DNA of 64,000 nucleotides, from assembly GCA_028571685.1 (NCBI GenBank), contig CM053154.1, positions 5,307,501 to 5,371,500 of the forward strand, given 5' to 3'. Shown here one piece after another: positions 32,531-43,690 of the stretch. The notes beneath the pieces are model-generated. The model was not told where the DNA came from. It did no database searches and saw nothing but the letters and a program-made list of their open reading frames with translations. Numbering within the stretch: position 1 is the stretch's first letter; each line of letters opens with the position of its first letter. Source of the stretch: Heterohyrax brucei (Eukaryota > Chordata > Mammalia > Hyracoidea > Procaviidae). The position numbers and the translations under genes are program-made.

Positions 32531-32654
32531 TCTGCCATTGATGTAATATATAATACATCATTGTGATGCACAAAAAGTCTGGAGAACAATTTTATTAAAA
32601 TCCTGTGCTAAGAACAACACTCATAGAATGTCAAGTGGTTTGGGAGAAATGCAG

Positions 32655-33840
32655 AATGAAATGATAAAAAATATTCCCTGAAAACAAAAAGACAAATTAT
32701 CCAATTGAAAATATGGGCAAAGAATACGAGCAAGCACTTCACCAAAGATGATGTTCAGGCAGCTAACTGGCATGTGAGGAAATGCTCATGATCACTAGCT
32801 GTAAGAGAAATGCAAATCAAAACTACAAATGAGATGCCATGTCACCCGAGCATTACTGGCACTAATCAAACAAATAAAGTATGGAGACGTTGTGGGGAGA
32901 CTGGAACTCTTATACACTGCTGGCAGAAATTAAAAATGGTATAACCACTCTGGAAAATGATACGGTGCTTCCTTAAAACGCTAGAAAGGAAAACACCACA
33001 TAATCCAGCAATCTCTCTCCAAAGAATTCATCTGACTTAGTCTATCTGGTACTGTTACGATGGAAGTATCACCAGTGGATGGCTTTAACAAAGAGGGCTG
33101 GGAACTACAGTCTGGGAGCATATCCAGGTTAACTGGCATAACAAAATTCTTTTTAAAAAATATCCTACATCCTACTTTTGTGAATAGCATCTGGGATCTT
33201 AAAAGGTTGCAAGAGGGCTTCTAAGGTACATCTGTTGGTCCCATCCCATGCAGAGCAAAGAGTAACTCAGGAAACCAGAGACACAAGGAAGCTATTAGTC
33301 CAAAGGACTGGTGGGTCATGTGAACCACAGCCACTATCAGCCTGAGCCCAGAACCAGATCCCTGACGACAGGGATCACAGTGGAGGGTCCAAGACAGAGC
33401 AGAAGAGAACAGTAGAATAAAATTAAAATTTGCAGAAAATGACTAGACTTATTGGTCAGACAGAGACTAGAAGAACCCTAATTCAATGGCCACCAGAAAC
33501 CCTGCTACCTCAGAAACAAAGCCACTCCTGAAGTCCATCTTTCAGCCAAAGACTGGACAGTCCTGTAACACATATGAGGGACATATTCTCAGATCAATGG
33601 ATATTCTAGGCTAAATGGGGAACACCTGCCCAAAAGCAAAGATGAGGAGGCAGAAGGGACAAGAAAACTGATGAACAGACACGGACAACTCAGGGAGAAA
33701 AGGGGGAGAGTGCTAACATGATGTGGGAACCGTGACTAATGTCGCAGAAGGAGTTTGTGTATAAATTTTTGAATGAGAAACTAATTTCAGCTGTAAACTT
33801 TCACCTGAAGCACAATAAAACTACAAAAAAAAACCCTCAA
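32655..33840 (+). mobile_element. L1 3' part (end of ORF2 region and 3' UTR), sense
   Basis: The stretches 'gaaaatatgggcaaagaata', 'gaaatgcaaatcaaaactac', 'ggaactcttatacactgctg' and 'gtataaccactctggaaaat' are the sense L1 3' region. They are followed by a UTR ('gagaaactaatttcagctgt', 'agcacaataaaact') matching the L1 ends at 20767 and, antisense, 62785. It ends in an A-rich tail and is 5'-truncated. Confidence 0.9.
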
Positions 33841-34324
33841 AATATGAGATTACCAAATTTTCTTTTTGTTATTTGCAAGCTGTGACTTAAGTGGATGTTG
33901 TTTAATTAATGACACAAAATTCACCTGAAAACTTAAGTTCCAGAGAAGGCACAGTCTAGAGCAAGTCCAAACCGAACTAGACCCGGAGATCCGCTTCTGG
34001 GACTCAGCCCGCGAAAACCTCGTGAAGTTAAACACTGTCTGATACAGCGCTGGAAGGTGAGCTGCTAGGCGTAAAGGCACTACCAAACAGCTGCAAAAAT
34101 GGGTTTAAGGAGAACCAGTCAACACAGAGAGTGTGCAAGACTGGGCGATGTTTTGATCTGATATACATAAGGTCAGGATGAGTTGGAAGAGACCGCAATC
34201 AACAAACAGACAGCAATCAACAACAGAACAAGGAGAGAGGTCAGCCAGAGTGGTGGTGAGAAGGAACAGGGCTGTTCAGAGGAGAGCTGCAGAAAATCAG
34301 AGGTGAAAATTTCCCTGCATCTTA
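33841..34324. other. Unique sequence, nothing recognised
   Basis: About 480 bp, no recognised repeat. Confidence 0.4.
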
Positions 34325-34855
34325 AGGTGGGTTCTCTACAGAAGCAAAAACCAGTGAAGCATCCATCTATCTACCTATCTATCTATACAGAGAGAAAGAA
34401 ATTCACATTCAGGAAATAACTCAAGTGGTTGTGGAGGTTGGAATGCCCCAAGTCCATGAGTCAGGCTGGAGGCTTCCTCGACTCACGCAGCTGCAGGGGC
34501 TGACAAACCTGAGATCCAGATCTCGTAGTCTGACAGATCCCAAGATCAGCAGGCAAGCTACTAGCTCAAGTCCCAAGAACCAGAGGTCAGATGAGCAGGA
34601 GCCAACTACAGGATCCAGACACAGCAAAAGCAGCAAGTTTTGTCAGAAAGCCCACCTATATTGGGTACAGGCAATGTCCCCAAGGAAATTCCCTTTCAAC
34701 TAATTGGCTGTTCACAGCAGGTGCCACAGAGGAGGGGATTGGTTGCTATCAGCTCTTATCATGGAAGTGATTACATCATTATACACTTGCCAGACCACTG
34801 GGAATCAATCAAGGCCCAGCCAAACTGACACAATATTCAGTGATCAAATCTGGCC
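34325..34855 (+). mobile_element. Old interspersed repeat, family not named
   Basis: The segment 'ggtgggttctctacagaagc', a short 'tatctatcta' run, 'ggaaataactcaagtggttg', 'agtcccaagaaccagaggtc' and the end 'ggcccagccaaactgacaca' is a pattern known across mammals. A diverged relative is at 9790-10172. I cannot assign the class with confidence. Confidence 0.6.
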
Positions 34856-34929
34856 CTCCCCCTTTCTACAGCTGATCTGGTGTGGGGAGGGAGAGGTGGA
34901 CACCACCTGTCCAGGACTCACCTGTTTCT

Positions 34930-36014
34930 GTCATCCAACTTGGTAATGTCACTTTGAGAAATTGTTTTTGAAAAGCCATTTCAGTAGACCCAAAATTGAG
35001 AAATAAATTACTTTTAAGGGATGGTTGCAATCATGTGTTGGCAGGCATTGAATGGTAGAGGACTGTAACTTTAATTGATTACAAGAGGCTGTCTCTTTTC
35101 GAGACGATGCAATCACCTTGGGCATTAATTTTGCTGTTGACAGTCTGGCAGGTAAAATTTCAAAGTGTGGAGCATTTGCACAAAGTGTGAGCTGAAAGAA
35201 CTCTCAGGAAGTGATTGATTCTCTCCGAGTCCTGCAGCCGCAACTGTCCCGGGGTGATAAGGAAATATTTAAGGCCCTAACACTCTCCTAATGGGCCATC
35301 CCTCAAGGGTGCCTTGATTTACCCCCAGTGCTCTGCTGGCCCTGAAGGGATCCGATGTGCCTCCTGGCCTTTGCCCAACAGAAGCAGGAACCAGAGTGTG
35401 GCGGCCTGGCACGGCTGGGAGAGGCATTCCCAGCCTCTGAAGGTGTTCCTATATCTAGAAGGTGCAAGTATGTGCTGGCCTGGCCAGGCTGACGCACTCA
35501 GGCTGCACCCAGTGGACGTGGCCCTTTGTCTCTCACACCCTCTCCCTGTTGACGGTGGTAGAAGGGAGCAGCTGAGTTTCGCTTTTCCAGCTTGGCTTCC
35601 AGATATTTTCATAAACTTTCATCTGTTTCTGGGGCAGCTGCCAACTCCTCTAGTGGGAAACCATCCTTCTGAGCAAACCTGAGTGCGATTTTGGCACAAA
35701 AGCCCCAGGAATAAAAATTTCTAAAGACCACCTTTTTCTTCGGAGAAACAGTGCCAATTTCTCTACAAAATCAACTCTGGGTAAAACCAAACAAAGCAAA
35801 ATTCACTGTATTGAACATAAAAAAGCTCTCAGTTTTCCCAAGGTCTTGCTGAGGAACCCTGGTCTGCCCAGATAGCCTGTGGGCTGGAAGGATGGGGGCT
35901 GTGGTCATCTGTCAGTTTGGTGGCAAGGAGGCTCCTTAACCTGAGCTCCCCTTCTGGGGCAGAAGGGATCTCCTCCTCGTCTTTCATTTGTCATCATGTC
36001 AACCCTGATCTGTG
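34930..36014. other. Unique stretch, possible conserved non-coding element
   Basis: Over 1 kb without a recognised repeat in a repeat-dense neighbourhood. Around 35065-35220 there is a cluster of AT-core motifs ('ctttaattgattacaa', 'ggcattaattttgct', 'gctgttgacagtctgg', 'agtgattgattctc') of the kind bound by homeodomain and TALE factors. This is motif reading only; conservation cannot be seen from one sequence. Confidence 0.3.
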
Positions 36015-36572
36015 GCAATGAAATGGGAGGCCTGCAATACCCAACTTTCAAACAACAGGAGGGAATGAAGTAGACAGTCAGGACTAATTCTTTACCTGTT
36101 TTCTTTAAAAGTCCTCGCTTCCTAGCACTACCTGACCTTGGAAATCACACATTAACTTGTAGGAGCTGTTGAGATAAGATTTTTGCACTTTTTACAGCCT
36201 TCTTAGGATCATCAAACAAGTGGAGACACCAGTCTGAGGACCCCCTGCCCAGGTGACAGCCGAGACCCTCGGGACCCCAGTTCCTGATGCGTATTTCCCC
36301 AATACCCCTGCAGACTTCCCCCAGATGGATGCCCCCACTTCAGTTGCCCACATTGATTCTCCCTGACACTTGCCCCTGTACCTGCATGCAACCTCTTCCT
36401 TTAAAAACCCTGACCTCATCTGACAACTACGGACAGGATTTGAGGATGGGAATGCCTCCCTCTCCTGTTGCATACCAGTTTGCAAATAAGCCTTTGATCA
36501 CTTCACCCAAGATCTTGTCTCAGAGATTGGCCTCACAGCAGGTAGTGTGAACCCAGAGTTTTGTCCAGTAAC
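36015..36572 (+). mobile_element. ERV1-like solo LTR
   Basis: The right part has a promoter-like 'cctttaaaaaccctgacc' near 36398, an 'aataagcctttgatc' signal near 36485 and the run 'gtctcagagattggcct' to 'ccagagttttgtccagtaac', typical of the R/U5 end of gammaretrovirus-like LTRs. The left end is a guess. No internal viral genes are present. Confidence 0.55.
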
Positions 36573-36861
36573 GGCAATACCACGTGTGTCAGAATACAAC
36601 TGTGCTCTGTTGAGTTTCCAATGACTGATTTTTTAAAAATTGTGATTAAGTGAAAATGGACAATCCAAATCAATTTTGCACATCCATCTGTCTGAAGCTT
36701 TATCTGCTCTCCTCACCCAGTGACAGCATAATCTTCCTTTTCACTCTACATTTCTAGCATCCTCTTAATAAGCACCTGTCTCCTCCTCTCCACCTTTTTC
36801 TCTCCCATCTAAAAAGAAACCAGTAGGACAGCCTCCTGTAAATGAATCACATGACCTTTCT
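36573..36861. other. Unique sequence, nothing recognised
   Basis: About 290 bp between the LTR and a SINE fragment, with no recognised feature. Confidence 0.4.
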
Positions 36862-36948
36862 TCAGTGGTACCTCCGGACTCAAGCCCCAAACCTTTCAGT
36901 TAGCAGGTAAGTGCTTAACTGTTTGTACCACCCAGGGACTCCTTAGAG
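36862..36948 (-). mobile_element. AfroSINE head fragment, antisense
   Basis: The stretch 'aacctttcagttagcaggta' with 'gcttaactgtttgtaccacc' and 'cagggactcc' is the antisense head of the longer subtype. The tail is missing. Confidence 0.8.
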
Positions 36949-37059
36949 AGCCTGTACTTCCCCATTTCCTCCATTTCCTCACAGTTCTGCTTCCATAGCA
37001 GACCCATCTAATACAATTCTTCAGATATGCTTCTTAATTAGGGATAATTTAATGTATCA

Positions 37060-37265
37060 ACAGAAACATCATGACTGATAATGAGAGAACCATCAAAAAC
37101 GAGGTGATCCCTCAATGAGATGGGCGGACACGGTGGCCACAATGAACTCAAAACTACCAGAGGCTGTGAAGACGGCACAGGATTGGGCAAGGTTTCCTTC
37201 TGTTATGCGTGGAATGGCTGTGAGTGGAAGCCAACTTGAAGGCAACTAATAACAACAAAAACATA
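37060..37265 (+). mobile_element. RTE 3' end, sense
   Basis: The stretches 'aaaacgaggtgatccctcaa', 'ggtggccacaatgaactcaa', 'ttccttctgttatgcgtgga' and the tail 'ggcaactaataacaac' match the last 200 bp of the RTE. Confidence 0.9.
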
Positions 37266-37317
37266 CGTCCACCAGGTGGCATCCTTTATGGACAATGAAA
37301 ACTGGAAATGAGTATCT

Positions 37318-37470
37318 CCTGGTTCCTTCAGTTTTATAAGACACAGAGCCCAAAGAAGCCACCTTAGGTCCCAAGGACACAGCTAGTGGATGGCAGAAGT
37401 GGAGCTAGATTCCAGTGTCCTGACTCCCCTATCCTCAATCTAGAGATCTTTAATGAAGCCATACTGCCTT
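37318..37470 (-). mobile_element. MIR relic, antisense
   Basis: The stretch 'aggacacagctagtggatgg' followed by 'cagaagtggagctagattcc' is the reverse complement of the MIR core. Confidence 0.8.
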
Positions 37471-38490
37471 GCTGTGAGTTGGGAGGGCTTTGGAGAGTGG
37501 ATACACATGTTTTGGCCTATAGGAGGAACCTCAAAAATGGCAGAAACTGCAGACATTTGTTGAGAGAGAATACTGTTAGGCAAACTGTTCATCTAGTACC
37601 ATCTTCTTTCCCAGCCCTAGTAGTTAAGCTTCTGCAGCCTCAATCTTGGTTACGGGGAGATGCACATGAGTAGATTTATATTGTTTGCAGACCAGATAAG
37701 GCGTGAAAGATTGTCTCCAACTGCCGTCATTGCAAGAAGGGACTTAACTTACAGTGAAGAGGTACCTGATTTTTCTAAGTTCTTCCTTGGGCACATGGAT
37801 CCATAAGATCACTGAGATAATCAAAGCCCCTTCCTGGGTGGTTTCCTTAAATGTTAAATCATAAAGTGAGACTATGACCCTAAATTCTAAGAGGAAGTTG
37901 TGCAACACCATTGTTTTCAAGCCATTTTTACTCTAGTTGGGCACAATGATGAGTTGTTTGTGTCTAATTTTCCTGATGTCATGACATTTTCCAGAGCAAG
38001 AAAATAAATTATGGGTGCTTTTTCACCTCCTGCCACCTTCTCACACTATTGATTCAGTGTGAAATTGCAAAAAAGAAGGAATGCCCTCACTAAGAATTGA
38101 AGGGCTCTTAAGAACAAGGGTGTCCAAAGTTTTTGACTTAAGAGACTCTGGGGGATGGTTCTCATGACAGAAAAAAACTTTCCCTCCTAGCCCCCTATTC
38201 CTCCCCAAAAGGTAGCTGGGTGGGAAGAAAGTCAACATAGCACTATGTAAAAGGAAAGCTGGAATCTTTCAAAGGTGAGAATAAGACCCATTCTTGGCGA
38301 AAATGCTTATGGGCATCAAGTTTCTGTTGAAAAGTATCAGTAAATAACTTTTGCTTTGTAGGTAAATAAAAGGTTAGCAGTCTAAGGAGTAACAACTAGT
38401 TTGCTCTGGTTGCATCTAAATTGCTGGCCAAGGTGCCATCCAAGAGGGGTCAAACCTGGCCAGGATCACTCAGCTGGACAGCCTGGAGGG
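37471..38490. other. Unique sequence, nothing recognised
   Basis: About 1 kb with no recognised repeat or exon. Confidence 0.35.
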
Positions 38491-38515
38491 TGTGTGTGTG
38501 TGTGTGTGTGTGTGT
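38491..38515. repeat. (TG)n microsatellite
   Basis: Twelve or so uninterrupted TG units. Confidence 0.97.
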
Positions 38516-39244
38516 AGTTGGGGGGGCTGTAGAATTAAAATGTTATTGTTTTCCTGGCTTACAAGGTCTTTTTCTCCTCACCGTCTTACTAACCAAACAC
38601 CCATGGTGCATTCTCCCAGGCTAGGCATAAAACAACTTCACTATCTCCTCTCTGCACATCTAACTTGAGATTCAAACCTATTAGGTACAATGTTTATCCT
38701 GATGAGGTCTTTCTCAGAAAGCTGATGGTGTAAACCGATGGGAAAGGCAATAGAAAACCTATAGTTCTAGCCACTGAAAGTAAGGGAATAGATTCATCGT
38801 AGGGCTGTTCATCCTGGTACGTTATGAAATTACTGCAACATTATCTGTGAGTCTGGTGATGGGGCATTTAGGTCCAAGGCTTTCAAATTCCTTGTTTCCT
38901 CAGCCTCCGTATGAAAGTCTCGTAACTGTGATCTTGAAGGGTGGGTTTCACCCACACAAGCAAATCCATGTGCCACAGAACCTGTGTAACAACAGACACC
39001 ACACATTCACGTCTCAGTGGTATTTGTAGTCTAGTTCATTAAAATGAACGATCGCAGCATCAGAATGAAGTAAAAAGAAATTGACTGATGAACAAATGAA
39101 GGGTTCTAAACAAGCTGGGTGATACTGATGAATATTTTTAAAAGGAGATATTGACTTACGAAAGAAAGAAGGTAGAACATAAAAAGTTGTTAAAATGAAT
39201 AATGTCTGTACTTTGTATTTAGGATTTGGTTACATCCCATATCG
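38516..39244. other. Unique sequence, nothing recognised
   Basis: About 730 bp with no recognised repeat. Confidence 0.35.
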
Positions 39245-39285
39245 ATGAGTCAGATCCGACTCGATGGATCTGACTTGGCTTGGCA
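39245..39285 (+). mobile_element. Very short AfroSINE tail insertion
   Basis: About 41 bp read 'gatgagtcagatccgactcg' and then 'atggatctgacttggcttgg', a variant of the SINE 3' end, with no head or body. It resembles the tails at 40937, 43231 and 54877. Confidence 0.6.
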
Positions 39286-39767
39286 TATGATATTTTGTTC
39301 AGAAATTATTAAAGAAAACATATTCAAAATAGAAAGCTACTGATTAAGATGTTCAGTGAAGCTTTATAAATTCATATCTTCAACCCAAAGGTGGAATAAT
39401 GGAGACCAGGCGATGATGAAATAACTTAAAGTGCTAAGTGAAAAAAGACACCTGCCATCTAAGAATTTGATACCAATGAAGTTAGCCTTCAGAAATAAAG
39501 GTAAAATGCAAACAATTGCAGATAAACAAAAACAGAATGAATTCATCAACAGTAGACCTCTACCACAAGGAATGCTAAAGGGAAATCTTCAGGCTTACAG
39601 GAAATAAATGAAAGAGTAACTTAGACCCACCAGAAGGAATGCAGAGCTGCAGAAATGATAAACACGTGAGCATATATAAAATATTGTTTACATATTTCCT
39701 TTTTTCTTAATTTTCTTAAAAGATATGTCACTTCTGAAAGCAAACACAGTAGCATTATATAACCCAG

Positions 39768-39926
39768 AACCCACTGTCATGGAGTTGATTCTGACTCATA
39801 GTGACCCTATAGGACAGAGGAGAACTGTTCCATAGCATTTCCAATAAGCACCTGGTAGATTCATACTGCCAATCTTTTGGTTAGCAGCCATAGCACTTAA
39901 CCCACTACACCACCAGGGTTTCCTTA
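39768..39926 (-). mobile_element. AfroSINE in L1, antisense
   Basis: A well-preserved short copy: 'gaacccactgtcatggagtt', 'ctataggacagaggagaact' and 'acaccaccagggtttcctta'. Confidence 0.95.
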
Positions 39927-40380
39927 GCACTGTGTAGAAGGATTCATATCATCCATAGATAGGAGATGTAAGACAACAATATCATTAAGCATGAAGATAA
40001 ATGGAAATATACTGTTTCAAGTTTCTTATATTTTAACTGAAGTGATTCAACAGTAACTGTAAATAGTATGAGATAAGTGGAAGATGTGTGTTGTAACCCT
40101 TGGAGAAGCCATTAAATTATATCTCAGAAACAGCTGGAGAAGTCAGTACAAAAATTAGAATATTGAATTAGTACACAAACACACAAAGATAAAACAGAAG
40201 AAAGTGAATAAGAATCAGGTGAGAATAACAGAAAGACCAAAATGGTGATATTAAATATGTTGACATCAAAAATTAAACTAAATGTAAATGGCCTAAACAA
40301 TCCTAATAAATGGCAGATTAGACAATAAAAATTCAGAAGAGCTCTACATTGAATACAAAAACAAATAGACTGAAATTTAA

Positions 40381-40493
40381 AAAAAATTGCCTTAGAGTCC
40401 ATTCTGACTCATAGCAACCCTGTGGGACAGAGTAGAATTGCCCCCCAGAGTGTCCCAGGAGTGCCTGGTGGATTCAAACTGCTGACCTTTTGG
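40381..40493 (-). mobile_element. 5'-truncated AfroSINE in L1, antisense
   Basis: The tail and body are present ('ccattctgactcatagcaac', 'gtgggacagagtagaattgc', 'aaactgctgaccttttgg') but the head is lost. The host 'gaaatttaa' and 'gaatttaaa' on the two sides suggest a target-site duplication. Confidence 0.88.
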
Positions 40494-40560
40494 AATTTAA
40501 AGGAAGGAAAGATATGCAACGCAAACACAAAACTCGAATGTCACACAAAATGGACTTAAA

Positions 40561-40936
40561 GACAAGGAGTGTTACTTCAAGAAGGAACATTTCATACATC
40601 AAGACAACATGTTTACTTTTTTTCACCACGAAAAAGCGTTTTATTTTATAGAATCAAATTTGCTGGCCCTTTTCTTGCTTGCTTCTGGATTTTGAGTTGT
40701 ATTGAGGCAAATTTTGCACTCCCATATTTCACAGGAGTTCACGCATCATTTCTTTTATTACTTGCAGTCTCATTTTTTACATCTAAACTCTGATACATTT
40801 TCAGCAGCGTTAAAAAATAGTAATCAGAAATTTTTGCTTCCAAAAAGAGGAAAGCTCTTGATTGTTTAACTGATATTTGCTAGTCAAGAAGGATGATATT
40901 TTCACTTGCATTTTCTTGGGCAATTAATTGATAAAT
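40561..40936. other. Unique AT-rich sequence
   Basis: About 375 bp. An open frame at 40569-40793 has no recognised domain. Confidence 0.35.
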
Positions 40937-40972
40937 CCAAGCCAAGTGCCGTTGAGTTGGATCCGACTCACG
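40937..40972 (-). mobile_element. Very short AfroSINE tail insertion, antisense
   Basis: About 36 bp, 'ccaagccaagtgccgttgag' then 'ttggatccgactcacg', is the reverse complement of the variant tail seen at 43231-43267, without any SINE body. Confidence 0.65.
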
Positions 40973-41671
40973 ATAAACAGTCAGCATGAAATTTTTGGAT
41001 GTGAAAGCCAAACTCTGCATATCTGTTCTCTTGTCAAGATTAAAGAGAAAGACTACTTCATAAGAAGGAAACAGTTCTGGCTCTTCCCAGCTCCTTTGTT
41101 GGGTTACATGAAAGTCAGCAGGAAGCTGCTAGGGTGAGATTTGAAAATGCATCATTTATGGAAAAGACCAGGAGCTGTGATATTGGCCTCCAGGGTGAAT
41201 AAGCCTGCTGGGGTTCTCTTTGCCGTTAGGAGCTTCAGAGTGTGTCTCATCCCCGTCCAGGCAGGGTGATGTGTGGTCGCAGCCCAGCCCTACAGCATGA
41301 GGAAGGGAAAGGTCACACAGCAGTAACGACAAGAGAAGTCACAGGCATTGGGAGGAATCTCTGTGCACTTGACGTCAAGAGGTTTCCTTGTCTGGCTTCT
41401 CGTAACTGTGATTAATTAACGGCATTAGTAGGGTCTTGGTAAGTTTCTCATATTTTAGAGAACTAGAGCAGTCATATTTTATTTTTCTTTCCAGAGAACA
41501 TGTTTCAAAAATTAGAATGCACACATAAATGCATGCATGTACATATACTTTATCTGTCTTGTGTCTTTTTTTCATTTCTTAAAACTAAGATTTACTGCTG
41601 TCTTGTTTCTTTTGAAAACCACACTGATTTCAGATCCATGGATCTTGTCAAATAAGATGTATGTATAAATA
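40973..41671. other. Unique sequence, nothing recognised
   Basis: About 700 bp with no recognised feature. Confidence 0.35.
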
Positions 41672-41872
41672 TTGTTGTTGTTAGTTGAGTTACTGTTGAG
41701 TTGACTCTGAGTCATGTGACCCCATGTGTAGAGTAGACCTGCTCCACAGGTCTTTCAAAGGCTGTGGCTTTTAGGAAGTGGATTGCCAGGCCTATCTTCT
41801 GAGGGCCCTCTGTATGGGCTCGAATCACAACACTTTGGTCCAGTAGTGAAGTGTCTGACCATTTTACCAACC
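41672..41872 (-). mobile_element. AfroSINE (longer subtype), antisense
   Basis: It starts 'attgttgttgttagttgagt' and continues 'ggctgtggcttttaggaagt', 'attgccaggcctatcttctg' and 'aagtgtctgaccattttacc'. Confidence 0.88.
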
Positions 41873-42334
41873 TGTAACTCTTGTATAGCTATTATGTACA
41901 GTTACGTATGTGTAAAAACATGTAGAAATCACAGTTCCTGGGCTATTACAAGTGTTGGAACAGTCAGAATCCTGCAGGGACAGGAACAAATTCAAGAAGT
42001 TTTCATTACAGAAACCAAGGCTGGGGGTAGGATTACTTGCTCAGAACACCCTTCAGTTATACAATGCTCAACACACCCATGAAGCTGGGATTTCAAGTTC
42101 ATCTGCGGCAGAGCTGGCCTCCTGCAGTACATGGTGGGAAGGGTCTGGGACTGTGGCTTAGGCCAGAGTTCTGGGTTGGTTTGTCTCCAGGACAAGCTAT
42201 TTAGATTTTCAGCCTTATCTTGCCCATATGGAAAGTCACGATGAAAACAACTAATTTACCTTAGGATGATTGTTTGTAGGACTCTGGTGGGTGATTTCTG
42301 CTTAAAAGCCAAGTTGGTTTCAGGTGGTAGGCAA
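41873..42334. other. Unique sequence, nothing recognised
   Basis: About 460 bp, no recognised repeat. Confidence 0.4.
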
Positions 42335-42525
42335 ACACAAGGCCATAGTTGGGCTCAAATCTCAGCTCTTGATTTAATTGCTACATCCTCTTGGGGAAGT
42401 TACCCAGCCCTCTCTAGGCCTCAGTTTCCCCATCTGTTAGTAAGGATAATGGCAATTGCTACTTCCTCAGCATGAGAGTTAAAAGAATGCACTTACGTAG
42501 ACCAGTTGGAATAAAGTCTAGCACA
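42335..42525 (+). mobile_element. MIR relic, sense
   Basis: The stretches 'ggggaagttacccagccctc' and 'ctcagtttccccatctgtta' followed by 'ggataatggcaattgctact' are the MIR core and 3' half in sense. It runs into an antisense AfroSINE. Confidence 0.9.
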
Positions 42526-42527
42526 GG

Positions 42528-42642
42528 TCAGTTCCAACTCATGGTGACCCTACAGGACAGAAGATAATTGCTTCTCAGGATTTTCAACTGCTGGCCTTTC
42601 AGTTAGCAGCCATAGCCCTTAACCACTATGCTACCATGGTTC
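42528..42642 (-). mobile_element. AfroSINE with internal deletion, antisense
   Basis: The tail 'gttccaactcatggtgaccc', body 'ctgctggcctttcagttagc' and head 'ttaaccactatgctaccatg' are present, but the copy is about 115 bp, so part of the body is deleted. Confidence 0.9.
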
Positions 42643-42819
42643 CCAGTATGCTTCCATTATTTTCAGAAATGAAAGCACTTTTAGAAATGGCACCACAGGG
42701 TGAATAACAAGCATTTGTTTGTGCTGCTACCAAGCCCGAGCACTTCCCAGATATGCCGCACACAGGTAGTCTTCATTCAAACCTGACCCAGACCCCGGGC
42801 AGTAGTATCCCTTTAGCTG

Positions 42820-42925
42820 TGAATAAAGCAGAAACCAAGGGATATGATGAGTTAAACAGCTTCCCCAGAGTCATCCCAATGGTCAGCTACAGACTGGCCA
42901 TGAAGCCAGCGCTCGTTCTCTTCCT
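42820..42925 (-). mobile_element. MIR relic, antisense
   Basis: The stretch 'gagttaaacagcttccccag' followed by 'tcagctacagactggccatg' resembles the reverse complement of the MIR core. Assignment is moderate. Confidence 0.5.
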
Positions 42926-43084
42926 GCTCAGTCATGACTCATTCCAGAAGGGAGCAGGAACAGTCACTTCCATGTCATCCCCTCCTCGTTAGTCCAGACC
43001 CTCTCAGCACCATAAGCATCCACCCCTTTTCTCATTTGCCCTGAAGTCCAGTCACTAACTTGCCACAAAAACTGGCCCCTGTTT
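42926..43084. other. Unique sequence, nothing recognised
   Basis: A short gap of about 160 bp with no recognised feature. Confidence 0.4.
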
Positions 43085-43690
43085 AGCAGTCAAGAAACCA
43101 AATGCATGGCATCACGTGAATCTAATTTTAAAGGCCTCTTCAAAGTATTAAAAGGCAAAGATGTCACTTTGAGGATTCAGGTGGGCCTGACCTAAACCAG
43201 AGTATTTTCAATTGCCTCATTGATACAATGCCATGAGTCGGATCTGACTCGACGGCACTTGGCTTTGGCTGGCATTCATACAGAAGCTGACAACGAGTAC
43301 AGAAGACCAAAGAAGAGTCGATGCCTTCGAATTATTGTCTTGGCTAAGAACATTGAATATACCATAGATGGCCCGAAGAATGAACAGATCTGTCTCAGAC
43401 GAAGGACACAGAGAAAGCTCCTTAGAAACAAGGACGGCAAGACTTCATCTCACAGACTTTAGACCTGTTATTAGGAGGGAGCAGTCTCTGGAGAAGAACG
43501 CCATGCTTGGTCAAGTAGAGAGTCGGTGAAACAAGAGGAAGACCCTCAAGGAGATGGATGGACAGAGGGGCTTCACCAGCGGGCACAACGTTTGTGAGGG
43601 TGGCGCAGGACTGGACGATGCCTCCTTGTGTTGCACCTGAGGTCACCGTGTGTTGGCGCTGACTCAACGGCATCGAGCAGGAACGCAATT
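43085..43690 (+). mobile_element. RTE 3' part, sense
   Basis: The stretches 'gtcaagaaaccaaatgcatg', 'gcaaagatgtcactttgagg', 'gagtattttcaattgcctca', 'gtcgatgccttcgaattatt', 'aagctccttagaaacaagga' and 'gaggaagaccctcaaggaga' follow the RTE. The copy is 5'-truncated, frame-broken and interrupted by a 37-bp SINE tail at 43231-43267. Confidence 0.93.
43231..43267 (+). mobile_element. Very short AfroSINE tail inside RTE
   Basis: The segment 'ccatgagtcggatctgactc' then 'gacggcacttggctttg' replaces or interrupts the expected RTE sequence between 'caattgcctcattgata' and 'ggcattcatacagaagct'. There is no SINE head or body. Confidence 0.75.

Larger units (their letters stand above)
39310..40560 (+). mobile_element. 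L1 fragment, sense, split by two SINEs
   Basis: The stretches 'ttcagaaataaaggtaaaat', 'gaattcatcaacagtagacc', 'ggaatgctaaagggaaatct', 'aactaaatgtaaatggccta' and 'ataaatggcagattagacaa' follow L1 order. AfroSINEs interrupt it at 39768-39926 and 40381-40493. No open frame of useful length survives. Confidence 0.75.
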
